Source: Pseudomonas faucium (GTDB lineage Bacteria; Pseudomonadota; Gammaproteobacteria; Pseudomonadales; Pseudomonadaceae). Taken from it: a stretch of DNA of 64,000 nt. Every line of letters starts with the position of its first letter. Position 1 is the stretch's first letter. The DNA is taken from contig NZ_BQIP01000002.1 in assembly GCF_021602585.1 (NCBI RefSeq), positions 186,001 to 250,000 of the forward strand. Reading direction: 5' to 3'. The translations under genes were made by a program, and so were the position numbers. Below, in pieces: positions 40,504 through 50,258 of this stretch. The notes below the pieces were generated by a model. It did not search any database and was not told the origin of the DNA. It was given only the letters and a program-made list of their open reading frames with translations.

Positions 40504-42612
40504 ATGCCGGGCATAGAAGCCTTAGCCGAACGGCTGTCGACCTACCTGGGCCCCGAACAGGTCAACCTGGTTCGCCGGGCCTACTTCTACGCCGAACAGG
40601 CACACGATGGGCAACGCCGCCGCAGCGGCGAGCCCTACGTGACCCACCCGCTGGCCGTGGCCAGCATCCTCGCCGACATGCACATGGACCATCAGAGCCT
40701 GATGGCGGCCATGCTGCACGACGTGATCGAAGACACCGGCATCGCCAAGGAAGCCCTCAGCCAGCAGTTTGGCGAGACGGTGGCCGAACTGGTCGATGGG
40801 GTCAGCAAGCTGACCCAGATGAACTTCGAAACCAAGGCCGAGGCGCAAGCCGAGAACTTCCAGAAGATGGCCATGGCCATGGCCCGCGATATCCGCGTGA
40901 TCCTGGTCAAGCTGGCCGACCGCCTGCACAACATGCGCACCCTGGAAGTGCTGTCGGGCGAGAAACGCCGGCGCATCGCCAAGGAAACCCTCGAGATCTA
41001 CGCCCCCATCGCCAACCGCCTGGGCATGCACACCGTGCGCGTGGAATTCGAAGACCTCGGTTTCAAGGCCATGCACCCGATGCGCTCGTCGCTGATCCAT
41101 CGGGCGGTCAAGAGCGCACGCGGCAACCGCAAGGAAATCGTCGCCAAGATCGAGCACTCGCTGGCCAACTGCCTGGCGGCCGACGGTATCCAGGGCGAGG
41201 TCAGCGGCCGGCAGAAGCACCTCTATGGCATCTACAAGAAGATGCGTGGCAAGCGCCGCGCCTTCAACGAGATCATGGACGTGTACGCCTTCCGCATCAT
41301 CGTCGACAAGGTCGACACCTGCTACCGCGTGCTCGGCGCCGTGCACAACCTGTACAAGCCGCTGCCCGGGCGCTTCAAGGATTACATCGCGATCCCCAAG
41401 GCCAACGGCTACCAGTCGCTGCATACCACCTTGTTCGGCATGCACGGGGTACCCATCGAGATCCAGATTCGCACCCGCGAAATGGAAGAGATGGCCAACA
41501 ACGGCATCGCCGCGCACTGGCTGTACAAGTCCAACGACGACGAACAGCCCAAGGGCAGCCATGCCCGCGCCCGCCAGTGGGTCAAGGGCATCCTCGAGCT
41601 GCAGCAGCGTGCTGGCAACTCGCTGGAATTCATCGAGAGCGTGAAGATCGACCTGTTCCCGGACGAGGTCTACGTGTTCACCCCGAAAGGGCGGATCATG
41701 GAGCTGCCCAAAGGCTCCACCGCCGTCGACTTTGCCTACGCGGTGCACACCGACGTCGGCAACAGCTGCATCGCCTGCCGCATCAACCGGCGCCTGGCGC
41801 CCCTGTCCGAGCCGCTGCAGAGCGGCTCCACGGTGGAAATCGTCAGCGCCCCCGGCGCGCGGCCCAACCCGGCCTGGCTCAACTTCGTGGTCACCGGCAA
41901 GGCGCGCACGCACATTCGCCACGCGCTCAAGCAACAGCGCCGCTCCGAGTCGATCAGCCTGGGCGAACGCCTGCTGAACAAGGTGCTGACCGGCTTCGAC
42001 AGCAGCCTGGAGCAGATCCCCCAGGAGCGCGTGCAGTCGATCCTTGCCGAGTACCGCCTGGAGCTGATCGAAGACCTGCTCGAAGACATCGGCCTGGGCA
42101 ACCGCATGGCCTACGTGGTGGCCCGCCGCCTGCTGTCGGCCGAAGGCGAACCGTTGCCGGCACCGGAAGGCCCACTGGCGATCCGCGGCACCGAAGGCCT
42201 GGTGCTGAGCTACGCCAAGTGCTGTACGCCGATTCCGGGCGACCCGATCGTCGGCCACCTGTCGGCTGGCAAAGGCATGGTCGTGCACCTGGAAAACTGC
42301 CGCAACATCAGTGAAATCCGCCATAACCCGGAGAAGTGCGTGCAACTCTCCTGGGCCAAGGACATCACCGGCGAATTCAACGTCGAGCTGCGCGTGGAGC
42401 TTGAACACCAGCGCGGCCTGATCGCCCTGCTGGCCAGCAGCGTCAATGCCGCCGACGGCAATATCGAGAAGATCAGCATGGACGAACGCGACGGCCGTAT
42501 CAGCGTTGTCCAACTGGTGGTCAGCGTGCACGACCGCGTGCACCTGGCTCGTGTGATCAAGAAGCTGCGTACGCTGACCGGCGTGGTTCGCATCACCCGC
42601 ATGCGTACGTAG
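40504..42612 (+). CDS. spoT: Bifunctional (p)ppGpp synthetase/hydrolase
   Basis: 702 residues. HD hydrolase domain with His72-Asp73 (LHDVIEDT), synthetase domain (about 230-345; [20 protein letters not shown]), TGS domain (about 390-450; [16 protein letters not shown]) and C-terminal zinc-finger/ACT part. Controls the stringent response. GAGG 9 bases before ATG at 40504. Between rpoZ and ridA in one operon. Confidence 0.96.
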   Translation: MPGIEALAERLSTYLGPEQVNLVRRAYFYAEQAHDGQRRRSGEPYVTHPLAVASILADMHMDHQSLMAAMLHDVIEDTGIAKEALSQQFGETVAELVDGVSKLTQMNFETKAEAQAENFQKMAMAMARDIRVILVKLADRLHNMRTLEVLSGEKRRRIAKETLEIYAPIANRLGMHTVRVEFEDLGFKAMHPMRSSLIHRAVKSARGNRKEIVAKIEHSLANCLAADGIQGEVSGRQKHLYGIYKKMRGKRRAFNEIMDVYAFRIIVDKVDTCYRVLGAVHNLYKPLPGRFKDYIAIPKANGYQSLHTTLFGMHGVPIEIQIRTREMEEMANNGIAAHWLYKSNDDEQPKGSHARARQWVKGILELQQRAGNSLEFIESVKIDLFPDEVYVFTPKGRIMELPKGSTAVDFAYAVHTDVGNSCIACRINRRLAPLSEPLQSGSTVEIVSAPGARPNPAWLNFVVTGKARTHIRHALKQQRRSESISLGERLLNKVLTGFDSSLEQIPQERVQSILAEYRLELIEDLLEDIGLGNRMAYVVARRLLSAEGEPLPAPEGPLAIRGTEGLVLSYAKCCTPIPGDPIVGHLSAGKGMVVHLENCRNISEIRHNPEKCVQLSWAKDITGEFNVELRVELEHQRGLIALLASSVNAADGNIEKISMDERDGRISVVQLVVSVHDRVHLARVIKKLRTLTGVVRITRMRT

Positions 42613-42635
42613 TCCGCCAACCGCAAGGAGTCATC

Positions 42636-43016
42636 ATGAGCAAGACCGTCATCAACAGCGACAAGGCCCCTGCCGCCATCGGTACCTACTCGCAAGCGAT
42701 CAAGGCCGGCAATACCGTGTACATGTCAGGCCAGATCCCGCTGGACCCCAAGACCATGGAACTGGTCGAAGGCTTCGAAGCCCAGACCGTGCAAGTGTTC
42801 GAGAACCTCAAGTCGGTGGCCGAAGCCGCTGGCGGTTCGTTCAAGGACATCGTCAAGCTGAACATCTTCCTCACCGACCTGAGCCACTTCGCCAAGGTCA
42901 ACGAAGTCATGGGCCGCTACTTCGAGCAGCCTTACCCAGCCCGCGCCGCCATTGGCGTTGCTGCGCTGCCTAAGGGCGCCCAGGTCGAAATGGACGCCAT
43001 CCTGGTCATCGAATGA
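42636..43016 (+). CDS. ridA: 2-iminobutanoate/2-iminopropanoate deaminase
   Basis: 126 residues, RidA/YjgF family. Contains [18 protein letters not shown] and the substrate Arg in YPARAAIGV. Hydrolyses reactive enamines and imines from PLP enzymes, protecting e.g. branched-chain aminotransferases. AAGGAG before ATG; 23 bases after spoT. Confidence 0.95.
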   Translation: MSKTVINSDKAPAAIGTYSQAIKAGNTVYMSGQIPLDPKTMELVEGFEAQTVQVFENLKSVAEAAGGSFKDIVKLNIFLTDLSHFAKVNEVMGRYFEQPYPARAAIGVAALPKGAQVEMDAILVIE

Positions 43017-43070
43017 TGCCACTGGTGACGGGCGCCCTGCCCGTCACCTTCCTGCTCAAGGTTACCCATC

Positions 43071-43796
43071 ATGCGTCAAGCACTGCCCCTCGCGCTGGCA
43101 GCCCTGCTTCTGAGCGGCTGCGCCAGCCACAAACCTGAAGATTTCAACGGCACCTGGATCAACCAGGCCGCCATCAAGGCCGCCGTCAAGGATGGCAGCC
43201 TGCGCCAGGCCCTGAACGAGCACGGCCCGGTATTCGAGTGGAAGCTCGACGTGGCCAACCAGCAGGCCAGCTACAGCAACGGTTTCGAGGCCGCCGACGG
43301 CCAGCTGAGCGCCAATGACAAGCAATGGCAGGCCAGCTTCCAGGGCGGCCAGACCGAGCAGCTGGCGCTGGACGGCGACGAGCTGAAAACCACCGATGCC
43401 AGCGGCGCCGAGCAAGCCTTCGTGCGCGTCAAGCAGCCCGGCAATGCGCCACTGGGCGGCAGCTTCGAGAAAGCGCTGTACCAGGCGTACCTGGGCGGTG
43501 AGTGGAAGATCATCGAAGGCCAGGGCACCGGCAGCGTGGTGCGCTTCGCCGACAACGGCAGCGTGACCGGCCTGCCCGGCCCCGACCGCTATGCCCTGTG
43601 CCTGGCCGGCGACTGCGCCAGCATGGGTGGCAGCAACGACAGCCTGTGGCTGGAGCGCAACCAGCGCGGCGCGCCGTTCATCTTCAAGCGAGATGGCGAC
43701 AAGCTGGAGATTTTCCAGGCGGTGAACCGTGCACAGCCGGATGAGATGCCGCAATTGGCGGCGGGTAACCGGCAGTGGGTGCTGGAGCGCGACTGA
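43071..43796 (+). CDS. Putative lipoprotein of unknown function
   Basis: 241 residues. Signal peptide with lipobox LLSGC (Cys17) predicts membrane anchoring; no Asp follows the Cys, so outer-membrane sorting is expected. The mature part (DFNGTWINQAAIKAAV, then alternating polar strands) looks all-beta and lipocalin-like, but I do not recognise a family. One Cys pair (LCLAGDC) could form a disulfide. Begins 54 bases after ridA with its own weak AAGG site. Converges with the epimerase gene. Confidence 0.7.
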   Translation: MRQALPLALAALLLSGCASHKPEDFNGTWINQAAIKAAVKDGSLRQALNEHGPVFEWKLDVANQQASYSNGFEAADGQLSANDKQWQASFQGGQTEQLALDGDELKTTDASGAEQAFVRVKQPGNAPLGGSFEKALYQAYLGGEWKIIEGQGTGSVVRFADNGSVTGLPGPDRYALCLAGDCASMGGSNDSLWLERNQRGAPFIFKRDGDKLEIFQAVNRAQPDEMPQLAAGNRQWVLERD

Positions 43797-43802
43797 CTTC
43801 AA

Positions 43803-43897
43803 GGGCCCTGATCGCCGGCAAGCCGGCTCCCACAGGACTGTGCAGCCCTTGAGGGCAGTGGTGTACCTGTGGGAGCCGGCTTGCCGGCGATAGGGCC
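43803..43897. repeat. REP pair (family A), convergent gap
   Basis: Two inverted units about 40 bases apart (ATCGCCGGCAAGCCGGCTCC and GGAGCCGGCTTGCCGGCGAT) between the lipoprotein and epimerase stops. Confidence 0.9.
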
Positions 43898-43904
43898 ATC
43901 AGCT

Positions 43905-44762
43905 TCATCCCTTGCCCTGGAGAATCTCCGCGTACCCTTCCTTGTAGCTCGGATACGCCGGCACCCAGCCCAACGCCCGCACCCGGGCATTGCTGCAGCG
44001 CTTGCTGCCGGTGCGCCGCACCCGCTGCTCCTGCGACCACTCGGTAACCCCCATGTACGCCCGCAGCCAGGCCACCACGTCGGCCAGCGGCGCCGGGTCG
44101 TCATCCACGCCGATATAGCAGTCATCCAGCGCGACGCCATCGGCATCCTTGTGCAGCAAGAACGCCAGCAGGCTCGCTGCATCCTCGGCATGAATGCGGT
44201 TGCCATAGAGCGGCGGCTCTTCAGCCACCCGATACCCCTGGCGCACCTGGCTCAACAACCATTCGCGACCGGGGCCGTAGATCCCGGTCAAGCGCACGAT
44301 GCTGGCCGGGATGCCGCTTTCCAGCGCCAGCCGCTCGGCCTCCAGCATCACCCGCCCGGAATAGCCCTCAGGCTCGGTGGCGGCCGTCTCGTCGATCCAC
44401 TCCCCGTCCTTTTGCGCGAACACGCTGCTGCTGGAGACGAACAGCAAGCGCCGAGGGCGCTGCCCACGCGCGGCCAGCCACGCCAATACATTGCGCAACC
44501 CCTCGACATAAGCCGCCTGATAACCCGCCTCATCGTGCTGGCTGGCCGCCACGCAGTACACCAGGTAATCCGGTGAACGCTGTGGCCAGGCCTGGGGCAT
44601 GCGTGCATCGCCGAGGTCGGCGGCGATCGGGTCGACGCCTGGCGGTAGCTGCTCGACCGAGCGCCGCAGCCCGCGAACCTGCCAGCCTCGGGCCAGCAGT
44701 TGCTGGGCCAAACGCCCCCCTACATCACCACAACCTACGATCAAAGCAGAAAGGTCTGACAT
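43905..44762 (-). CDS. NAD-dependent epimerase/dehydratase-family protein
   Basis: 285 residues, atypical extended SDR. The nucleotide-binding GxxGxxG is GCGDVGG near residue 10, with SSSSVFAQ and YSGRVMLEAE (Tyr then Lys position altered). E. coli YeeZ is a similar orphan. Start ATG at 44762 follows AGGGAG at 7 bases; a GTG one codon earlier is less well spaced. Substrate unknown. Divergent from exbB. Confidence 0.8.
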   Translation of the reverse strand: MSDLSALIVGCGDVGGRLAQQLLARGWQVRGLRRSVEQLPPGVDPIAADLGDARMPQAWPQRSPDYLVYCVAASQHDEAGYQAAYVEGLRNVLAWLAARGQRPRRLLFVSSSSVFAQKDGEWIDETAATEPEGYSGRVMLEAERLALESGIPASIVRLTGIYGPGREWLLSQVRQGYRVAEEPPLYGNRIHAEDAASLLAFLLHKDADGVALDDCYIGVDDDPAPLADVVAWLRAYMGVTEWSQEQRVRRTGSKRCSNARVRALGWVPAYPSYKEGYAEILQGKG

Positions 44763-44954
44763 CACAAAACTCCCTAGACCAAAGAATCAGGCTAGCCGGA
44801 TTACACGATAAGCGGCTAGACCATAGGCGAAAAAAGCAACAAGATTACTTTTGTTAACAAGAATTACTTGCAATAATGGCACCCCTATCTGTTCTCGGCC
44901 TATCTCGAGGCCTTGGAGAACGCTCACATTTTTTCTTCATCAGGTCCGGCCAGC

Positions 44955-45914
44955 ATGACACGTACTCAACCTTCCGCTTCGCCAACCCCGTCGCGCGCCT
45001 GGCGCGCCATCGCCGCGCTGATGTTCAGCCTGGTGCTGGCCCCAGTGGCCATGGCCGATGAGCCAACCACCGCCGCCAGCGCTCCAGCCGCCGCCACCGC
45101 ACCGGCTGCCCCGGCCGCCGAAGGCCAGGCACCTGCCGCCGACGCCCAGGCCGCTGTACCGGTAGCGGTCGACCCGGCCACCGAAGCGCTGGTTGAGGAC
45201 ACTTCCCTGGGCATGGCCCACGACCTGTCGCCATGGGGCATGTACAAGAACGCCGACGTGGTGGTGAAAGCGGTGATGATCGGCCTGGCCATCGCCTCGA
45301 TCATCACCTGGACCATCTGGATCGCCAAAGGCTTCGAGCTGATGGGCGCCAAGCGTCGCCTGCGCGGCGAAATCGCCCAGCTGAAGAAGTCCGCCACCCT
45401 CAAGGAAGCCAGCGACGTCTCCAACAAGGAAGGCACCCTGGCCCACACCCTGGTCCACGACGCCCTCGAAGAGATGCGCCTGTCGGCCAACGCCCGCGAG
45501 AAAGAAGGCATCAAGGAACGCGTCAGCTTCCGCCTGGAGCGCCTGGTGCACGCCAGCGGTCGCAACATGAGCAGCGGCACCGGCGTACTGGCCACCATCG
45601 GCTCCACCGCACCGTTCGTCGGCCTGTTCGGCACCGTGTGGGGCATCATGAACAGCTTCATCGGCATCGCCAAGACCCAGACCACCAACCTGGCCGTGGT
45701 TGCCCCAGGCATCGCCGAAGCCCTGCTGGCCACCGCGCTGGGCCTGGTCGCGGCAATCCCCGCCGTGGTCATCTACAACGTCTTCGCCCGCTCCATCGCC
45801 GGCTACAAGGCACAGGTGTCCGACGCTTCGGCGCAGGTACTGCTGCTGGTCAGCCGTGACCTGGACCACCAGGGCAGCGAGCGCGCTGCCCCGCACATGG
45901 TGAAAGTGGGGTAA
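44955..45914 (+). CDS. exbB: TonB-system proton channel subunit ExbB
   Basis: 319 residues, MotA/TolQ/ExbB family. An N-terminal signal-like segment (AALMFSLVLAPVAMA) and a long Ala/Pro-rich periplasmic stretch (about 35-85) precede three transmembrane helices, the long form typical of pseudomonads. ATIGSTAPFVGLFGTVWGIM is the proton-path signature. It uses proton-motive force with ExbD to energise TonB. ATG at 44955 has AGG about 9 bases upstream. Starts exbB-exbD-tonB. Confidence 0.94.
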   Translation: MTRTQPSASPTPSRAWRAIAALMFSLVLAPVAMADEPTTAASAPAAATAPAAPAAEGQAPAADAQAAVPVAVDPATEALVEDTSLGMAHDLSPWGMYKNADVVVKAVMIGLAIASIITWTIWIAKGFELMGAKRRLRGEIAQLKKSATLKEASDVSNKEGTLAHTLVHDALEEMRLSANAREKEGIKERVSFRLERLVHASGRNMSSGTGVLATIGSTAPFVGLFGTVWGIMNSFIGIAKTQTTNLAVVAPGIAEALLATALGLVAAIPAVVIYNVFARSIAGYKAQVSDASAQVLLLVSRDLDHQGSERAAPHMVKVG

Positions 45915-45917
45915 GCC

Positions 45918-46346
45918 ATGGGCCTGCATCTCAACGAAGGTGGCGACGACCTCGCCGAAAACCACGAAATCAACGTCACGCCGTTCATCGACGTGATGCT
46001 GGTGCTGCTGATCATCTTCATGGTCGCCGCCCCCCTGGCCACGGTCGACATCAAGGTCGACCTGCCGGCCTCGACCGCCAAGCCGGCGCCGAGGCCCGAG
46101 AAACCGGTGTTCGTCAGCGTCAAGGCCGACCAGAAGCTGTACGTCGGCGACGATCAGGTGCCTGCCCCGGAACAGCTTGGCCCGATGCTCGACGCCAAGA
46201 CCAAGGGTGACAAGGAAACCACCATCTTCTTCCAGGCCGACAAGGGCGTGGATTACGGTGACCTGATGGAAGTGATGAACAACATGCGCGCGGCCGGCTA
46301 CCTCAAGGTCGGTCTGGTAGGTCTCGAGACGGCAGCCAAGAAATGA
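45918..46346 (+). CDS. exbD: TonB-system subunit ExbD
   Basis: 142 residues, one N-terminal transmembrane helix with the protonated Asp in INVTPFIDVMLVLLIIFMV, then a periplasmic domain. 3 bases after exbB and overlaps tonB by 4 bases (ATGA), so translation is coupled. Confidence 0.95.
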   Translation: MGLHLNEGGDDLAENHEINVTPFIDVMLVLLIIFMVAAPLATVDIKVDLPASTAKPAPRPEKPVFVSVKADQKLYVGDDQVPAPEQLGPMLDAKTKGDKETTIFFQADKGVDYGDLMEVMNNMRAAGYLKVGLVGLETAAKK

Positions 46347-47077
46347 CGAAACCGCGCTCAAACATGGCGCGCTACGGCGGCAGCCTGGCGATCGTGCTGG
46401 GCGTGCACGTGGTCGCTGTGCTGCTGACGCTCAACTGGTCGGTGCCCCAGGCCATCGAGCTGCCCCCGGCAGCCATGATGGTCGAGCTGGCGCCGCTGCC
46501 TGAGCCTGCACCGCCACCACCTCCGAAGGCCGCCCCACAGCCGCCGGCACCGGTCGAGGAACCACCGCTGCCCAAGCTGGTCGAGGCGCCGAAACCGAAA
46601 ATCGCCATCGCCAAGCCGCCCAAGCCAAAGCCCAAGCCACAGCCGCCCAAGCCCGAGAAAAAGCCTGAGCCGCCGAAGGATGAGCCACCGGCCAAGGAGC
46701 AGGTAGCGGACACGCCGCCAAGCAACTCGCCACCGCAGAAGTCGGCGGCACCGGCGCCGAGCATTGCCTCCAACAGCCAAGCGTTGCCGACCTGGCAGAG
46801 CGACCTGCTGCGCCACCTGGCGAAGTACAAGCGCTACCCGGAAGACGCTCGCCGTCGTGGCCTGCAAGGCATCAACCGGCTGCGCTTCGTGGTCGACGCC
46901 GAAGGCAAGGTGGTGTCGTACTCGATGGCCGGCGGTTCCGGTAGCGCAGCGCTGGACCGGGCGACCCTGGAGATGATCCGCCGCGCCGGCACAGTGCCCA
47001 AGCCTCCACCGGAGCTGTTGAACAACGGCACGATCGAGGTCGTGGCACCGTTCGTCTACTCGCTGGACCGTCGCTGA
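46343..47077 (+). CDS. tonB: Energy transducer TonB
   Basis: 244 residues. N-terminal transmembrane anchor (SLAIVLGVHVVAVLLTLNW), a proline/lysine-rich rod (about 45-135, with PKPKPKPQPPKPEKKPEPPK) and a C-terminal domain with YPEDARRRGLQG, where YP contacts TonB boxes. Spans the periplasm to power siderophore and vitamin receptors. Confidence 0.94.
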   Translation: MTKPRSNMARYGGSLAIVLGVHVVAVLLTLNWSVPQAIELPPAAMMVELAPLPEPAPPPPPKAAPQPPAPVEEPPLPKLVEAPKPKIAIAKPPKPKPKPQPPKPEKKPEPPKDEPPAKEQVADTPPSNSPPQKSAAPAPSIASNSQALPTWQSDLLRHLAKYKRYPEDARRRGLQGINRLRFVVDAEGKVVSYSMAGGSGSAALDRATLEMIRRAGTVPKPPPELLNNGTIEVVAPFVYSLDRR

Positions 47078-47110
47078 TACTTTTGTTTCTGTCACAAATC
47101 AGCAAGTCTG

Positions 47111-47125
47111 ATAACGTGCGTCTAT
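47111..47125. promoter_or_regulatory. Candidate OxyR half-site
   Basis: ATAACGTGCGTCTAT fits the ATAG-N7-CTAT element at 7 of 8 positions, 47 bases before oxyR. The second element of a full site is not convincing. Confidence 0.3.
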
Positions 47126-47171
47126 CGATTGCAGCCGCTATGCTGGGCCGGCAACTTCATGGACGCACGTT

Positions 47172-48098
47172 ATGACCCTCACTGAACTTCGCTACATCGT
47201 CACCCTTGCCCAAGAGCAGCATTTCGGCCACGCGGCCGAGCGCTGCCATGTCAGCCAGCCGACCCTGTCGGTGGGCGTGAAAAAGCTTGAGGACGAGCTT
47301 GGTGTGCTGATCTTCGAGCGCAGCAAGAGCGCGGTACGCCTGACCCCGGTCGGCGAGAGCATCGTCGCCCAGGCGCAGAAGGTGCTGGAGCAGGCCCAGG
47401 GCATTCGCGAACTGGCCCAGGCCGGCAAGAACCAGCTGACCGCACCGCTCAAGGTCGGTGCCATCTATACCGTCGGCCCCTACCTGTTCCCCCATCTGAT
47501 TCCGCAGCTGCACCGCGTGGCGCCGCAGATGCCGCTGTACATCGAAGAAAACTTCACCCACGTGCTGCGCGAGAAACTGCGCAATGGCGAACTGGACGCA
47601 GTGATCATCGCCCTGCCGTTCAACGAGGCCGACGTGCTGACCCTGCCGCTGTACGACGAACCCTTCTGCGCGCTGATGCCCGCCGACCACCCATGGACGG
47701 CGAAAAAGACCATCGACACCGCCATGCTCAACGACAAGAGCCTGCTGCTGCTGGGCGAGGGCCACTGCTTCCGCGACCAGGTCCTGGAAGCCTGCCCGAC
47801 GCTGAACAAGGGCGGCGAAGGCTCCAAGCACACCACGGTCGAGTCCAGCTCGCTGGAAACCATCCGCCACATGGTCGCCTCGGGCCTGGGCGTGTCGATC
47901 CTGCCGCTGTCGGCGGTGCACAGCCACCACTACGCGCCCGGGGTGATCGAAGTTCGCCCGCTGACCGCGCCCGCGCCGTTCCGCACCGTGGCCATCGCCT
48001 GGCGCGCCAGCTTCCCGCGGCCGAAGGCCATCGAGATCCTTGCCGACTCGATCCGCCTCTGCTCGGTGGCCAAGCCGCCCGTGGAACAGCCGGCCTGA
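47172..48098 (+). CDS. oxyR: Hydrogen-peroxide-sensing regulator OxyR
   Basis: 308 residues, LysR family. The redox pair Cys199 (EGHCFRDQ) and Cys208 (LEACP) is intact at the E. coli positions. N-terminal helix-turn-helix TLTELRYIVTLAQEQHFGHA. Activates catalase and peroxiredoxin genes on oxidation. Stops 3 bases before recG, so they form a transcription unit. Confidence 0.95.
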   Translation: MTLTELRYIVTLAQEQHFGHAAERCHVSQPTLSVGVKKLEDELGVLIFERSKSAVRLTPVGESIVAQAQKVLEQAQGIRELAQAGKNQLTAPLKVGAIYTVGPYLFPHLIPQLHRVAPQMPLYIEENFTHVLREKLRNGELDAVIIALPFNEADVLTLPLYDEPFCALMPADHPWTAKKTIDTAMLNDKSLLLLGEGHCFRDQVLEACPTLNKGGEGSKHTTVESSSLETIRHMVASGLGVSILPLSAVHSHHYAPGVIEVRPLTAPAPFRTVAIAWRASFPRPKAIEILADSIRLCSVAKPPVEQPA

Positions 48099-48101
48099 TC
48101 C

Positions 48102-50180
48102 ATGACTGAGCTGTCGAAGGTCTCGGTCACCGCGCTCAAGGGCGTTGGCGAAGCCATGGCGGAAAAGCTCGCCAAGGTCGGCCTGGAAAACCTGCAGGAT
48201 GTGCTGTTCCACCTGCCCCTGCGCTACCAGGACCGCACCCGCGTGGTGCCCATCGGCCAATTGCGCCCTGGGCAGGATGCAGTAATCGAAGGCGTGGTCA
48301 GCGGCGCCGATGTGACCATGGGCAAGCGCCGCAGCCTGGTGGTGCGCCTGGGTGATGGCAGCGGCGTGCTGAGCCTGCGCTTCTATCACTTCAGCAATGC
48401 GCAGAAGGAAGGCCTCAAGCGTGGTACCCACCTGCGCTGCTACGGCGAGGCCCGCCCCGGCGCCTCGGGCCTGGAGATCTACCACCCCGAGTACCGTGCG
48501 CTCAATGGCGACGAACCGCCTCCCCCGGTCGAGCAGACCCTGACGCCGATCTACCCGTCCACCGAGGGCCTCACCCAGCAGCGCCTGCGCCTGCTCTGCC
48601 AGCAGAGCCTGGGCATGCTCGGCCCGCGCAGCCTGCCGGACTGGCTGCCCGACGAACTGGCCCGCGACTACCAGCTGGCGCCGCTGGACGACGCCATCCG
48701 CTACCTGCACAACCCGCCGGCCGATGCCGACCTCGACGAGCTCGCCGAAGGCCATCACTGGGCCCAGCACCGCCTGGCTTTCGAAGAACTGTTGACCCAC
48801 CAGCTGTCCCAGCAGCGCCTGCGCGAGAGCCTGCGCAGCCTGCGCGCGCCCGTTTTGCCCAAGGCCAAGCGCCTGCAGGCGCAGTACCTGGCCAACCTGG
48901 GCTTCCAGCCGACCGGCGCCCAGCAGCGGGTGGCCAACGAGATCGCCTACGACCTGAGCCAGGCCGAGCCGATGATGCGCCTGGTACAAGGCGATGTCGG
49001 CGCCGGCAAGACCGTGGTCGCCGCCCTCGCCGCGCTGCAAGCCCTGGAAGCCGGCTACCAGGTGGCGCTGATGGCGCCCACCGAGATTCTCGCCGAGCAG
49101 CACTACATCACCTTCAAGCGCTGGCTGGAGCCGCTGGGCCTGGAAGTCGCCTGGCTGGCAGGCAAGCTCAAGGGCAAGGCCCGCGCCAGCGCGCTCGAAC
49201 AGATCGCCGGCGGCGCACCGATGGTGGTCGGCACCCATGCATTGTTCCAGGAAGAGGTGCAGTTCAAGCACCTGGCCCTGGCGATCATCGACGAACAGCA
49301 CCGCTTCGGCGTGCAGCAGCGCCTGGCCTTGCGCAAGAAGGGCGTGGCCGGCGAGCTGTGCCCGCACCAGCTGATCATGACCGCCACGCCGATCCCGCGC
49401 ACCCTGGCCATGAGCGCCTATGCCGACCTCGACACCTCGGTGCTCGACGAACTGCCGCCAGGCCGCACGCCGGTGAACACCGTGCTGGTCGCCGACAGCC
49501 GCCGCTTCGAAGTGGTCGAGCGCGTGCGCGCCGCCTGTGCCGAAGGGCGCCAGGCGTACTGGGTGTGCACCCTGATCGAGGAATCCGAGGAGCTCACCTG
49601 CCAGGCCGCCGAAAGCACCTATGAAGAGCTCGGCAGCGCCCTGGGCGAGCTGCGCGTGGGCCTGATCCACGGTCGCATGAAGCCTGCAGAAAAAGCCGCG
49701 GTGATGGCCGAATTCAAGCAAGGCAACCTGCAACTGCTGGTGGCCACCACGGTGATCGAAGTGGGCGTCGACGTGCCCAACGCCAGCCTGATGATCATCG
49801 AGAACCCCGAGCGCCTGGGCCTGGCCCAGCTCCACCAGCTGCGCGGTCGGGTCGGCCGGGGCAGCGCGGTGAGCCACTGCGTGCTGCTGTATCACCCGCC
49901 ACTGTCGCAGATCGGCCGCGAACGGCTGGGGATCATGCGTGAAACCAACGATGGCTTCGTCATTGCCGAAAAGGACCTGGAGCTGCGCGGCCCCGGGGAG
50001 ATGCTCGGCACACGCCAGACCGGGCTGTTGCAGTTCAAGGTCGCCGACCTGATGCGCGACGCCGACCTGCTGCCGGCCGTGCGCGACGCCGCGCAAGCCT
50101 TGCTGGCGCGCTGGCCGGACCACGTCAGCCCGCTGCTCGACCGCTGGCTGCGTCACGGCCAGCAATATGGCCAGGTGTGA
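48102..50180 (+). CDS. recG: ATP-dependent DNA helicase RecG
   Basis: 692 residues. N-terminal wedge/OB domain (about 60-150), then SF2 helicase with Walker A GDVGAGKT, the DEQH box in IIDEQHRFGVQQR and motif VI LRGRVGRG. Remodels stalled forks and Holliday junctions. Coupled to oxyR. Confidence 0.96.
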   Translation: MTELSKVSVTALKGVGEAMAEKLAKVGLENLQDVLFHLPLRYQDRTRVVPIGQLRPGQDAVIEGVVSGADVTMGKRRSLVVRLGDGSGVLSLRFYHFSNAQKEGLKRGTHLRCYGEARPGASGLEIYHPEYRALNGDEPPPPVEQTLTPIYPSTEGLTQQRLRLLCQQSLGMLGPRSLPDWLPDELARDYQLAPLDDAIRYLHNPPADADLDELAEGHHWAQHRLAFEELLTHQLSQQRLRESLRSLRAPVLPKAKRLQAQYLANLGFQPTGAQQRVANEIAYDLSQAEPMMRLVQGDVGAGKTVVAALAALQALEAGYQVALMAPTEILAEQHYITFKRWLEPLGLEVAWLAGKLKGKARASALEQIAGGAPMVVGTHALFQEEVQFKHLALAIIDEQHRFGVQQRLALRKKGVAGELCPHQLIMTATPIPRTLAMSAYADLDTSVLDELPPGRTPVNTVLVADSRRFEVVERVRAACAEGRQAYWVCTLIEESEELTCQAAESTYEELGSALGELRVGLIHGRMKPAEKAAVMAEFKQGNLQLLVATTVIEVGVDVPNASLMIIENPERLGLAQLHQLRGRVGRGSAVSHCVLLYHPPLSQIGRERLGIMRETNDGFVIAEKDLELRGPGEMLGTRQTGLLQFKVADLMRDADLLPAVRDAAQALLARWPDHVSPLLDRWLRHGQQYGQV

Positions 50181-50258
50181 CGCCAGTCCCAGAATGGATC
50201 CAGCTTTGCGGTCAGGCTGGTTATACTTCGCGTTTAAAAGAATTAGTGGATACAGACC

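Noticed and set aside
40522-42543. 673-codon minus-strand open frame opposite spoT
   Set aside because: Shadow of spoT; no ribosome site or homology pattern.
44850-44870. AAnAAnAA match (AACAAGAA) upstream of exbB
   Set aside because: About 90 bases from the start codon, too far from the ribosome site for usual Hfq-Crc control.
44763-44954. Possible Fur box before exbB
   Set aside because: The region is AT-rich with TTGTTAACAA and CAAG-AATTA-CTTG repeats, but no stretch approaches the 7-1-7 Fur core as well as the one at 4971.
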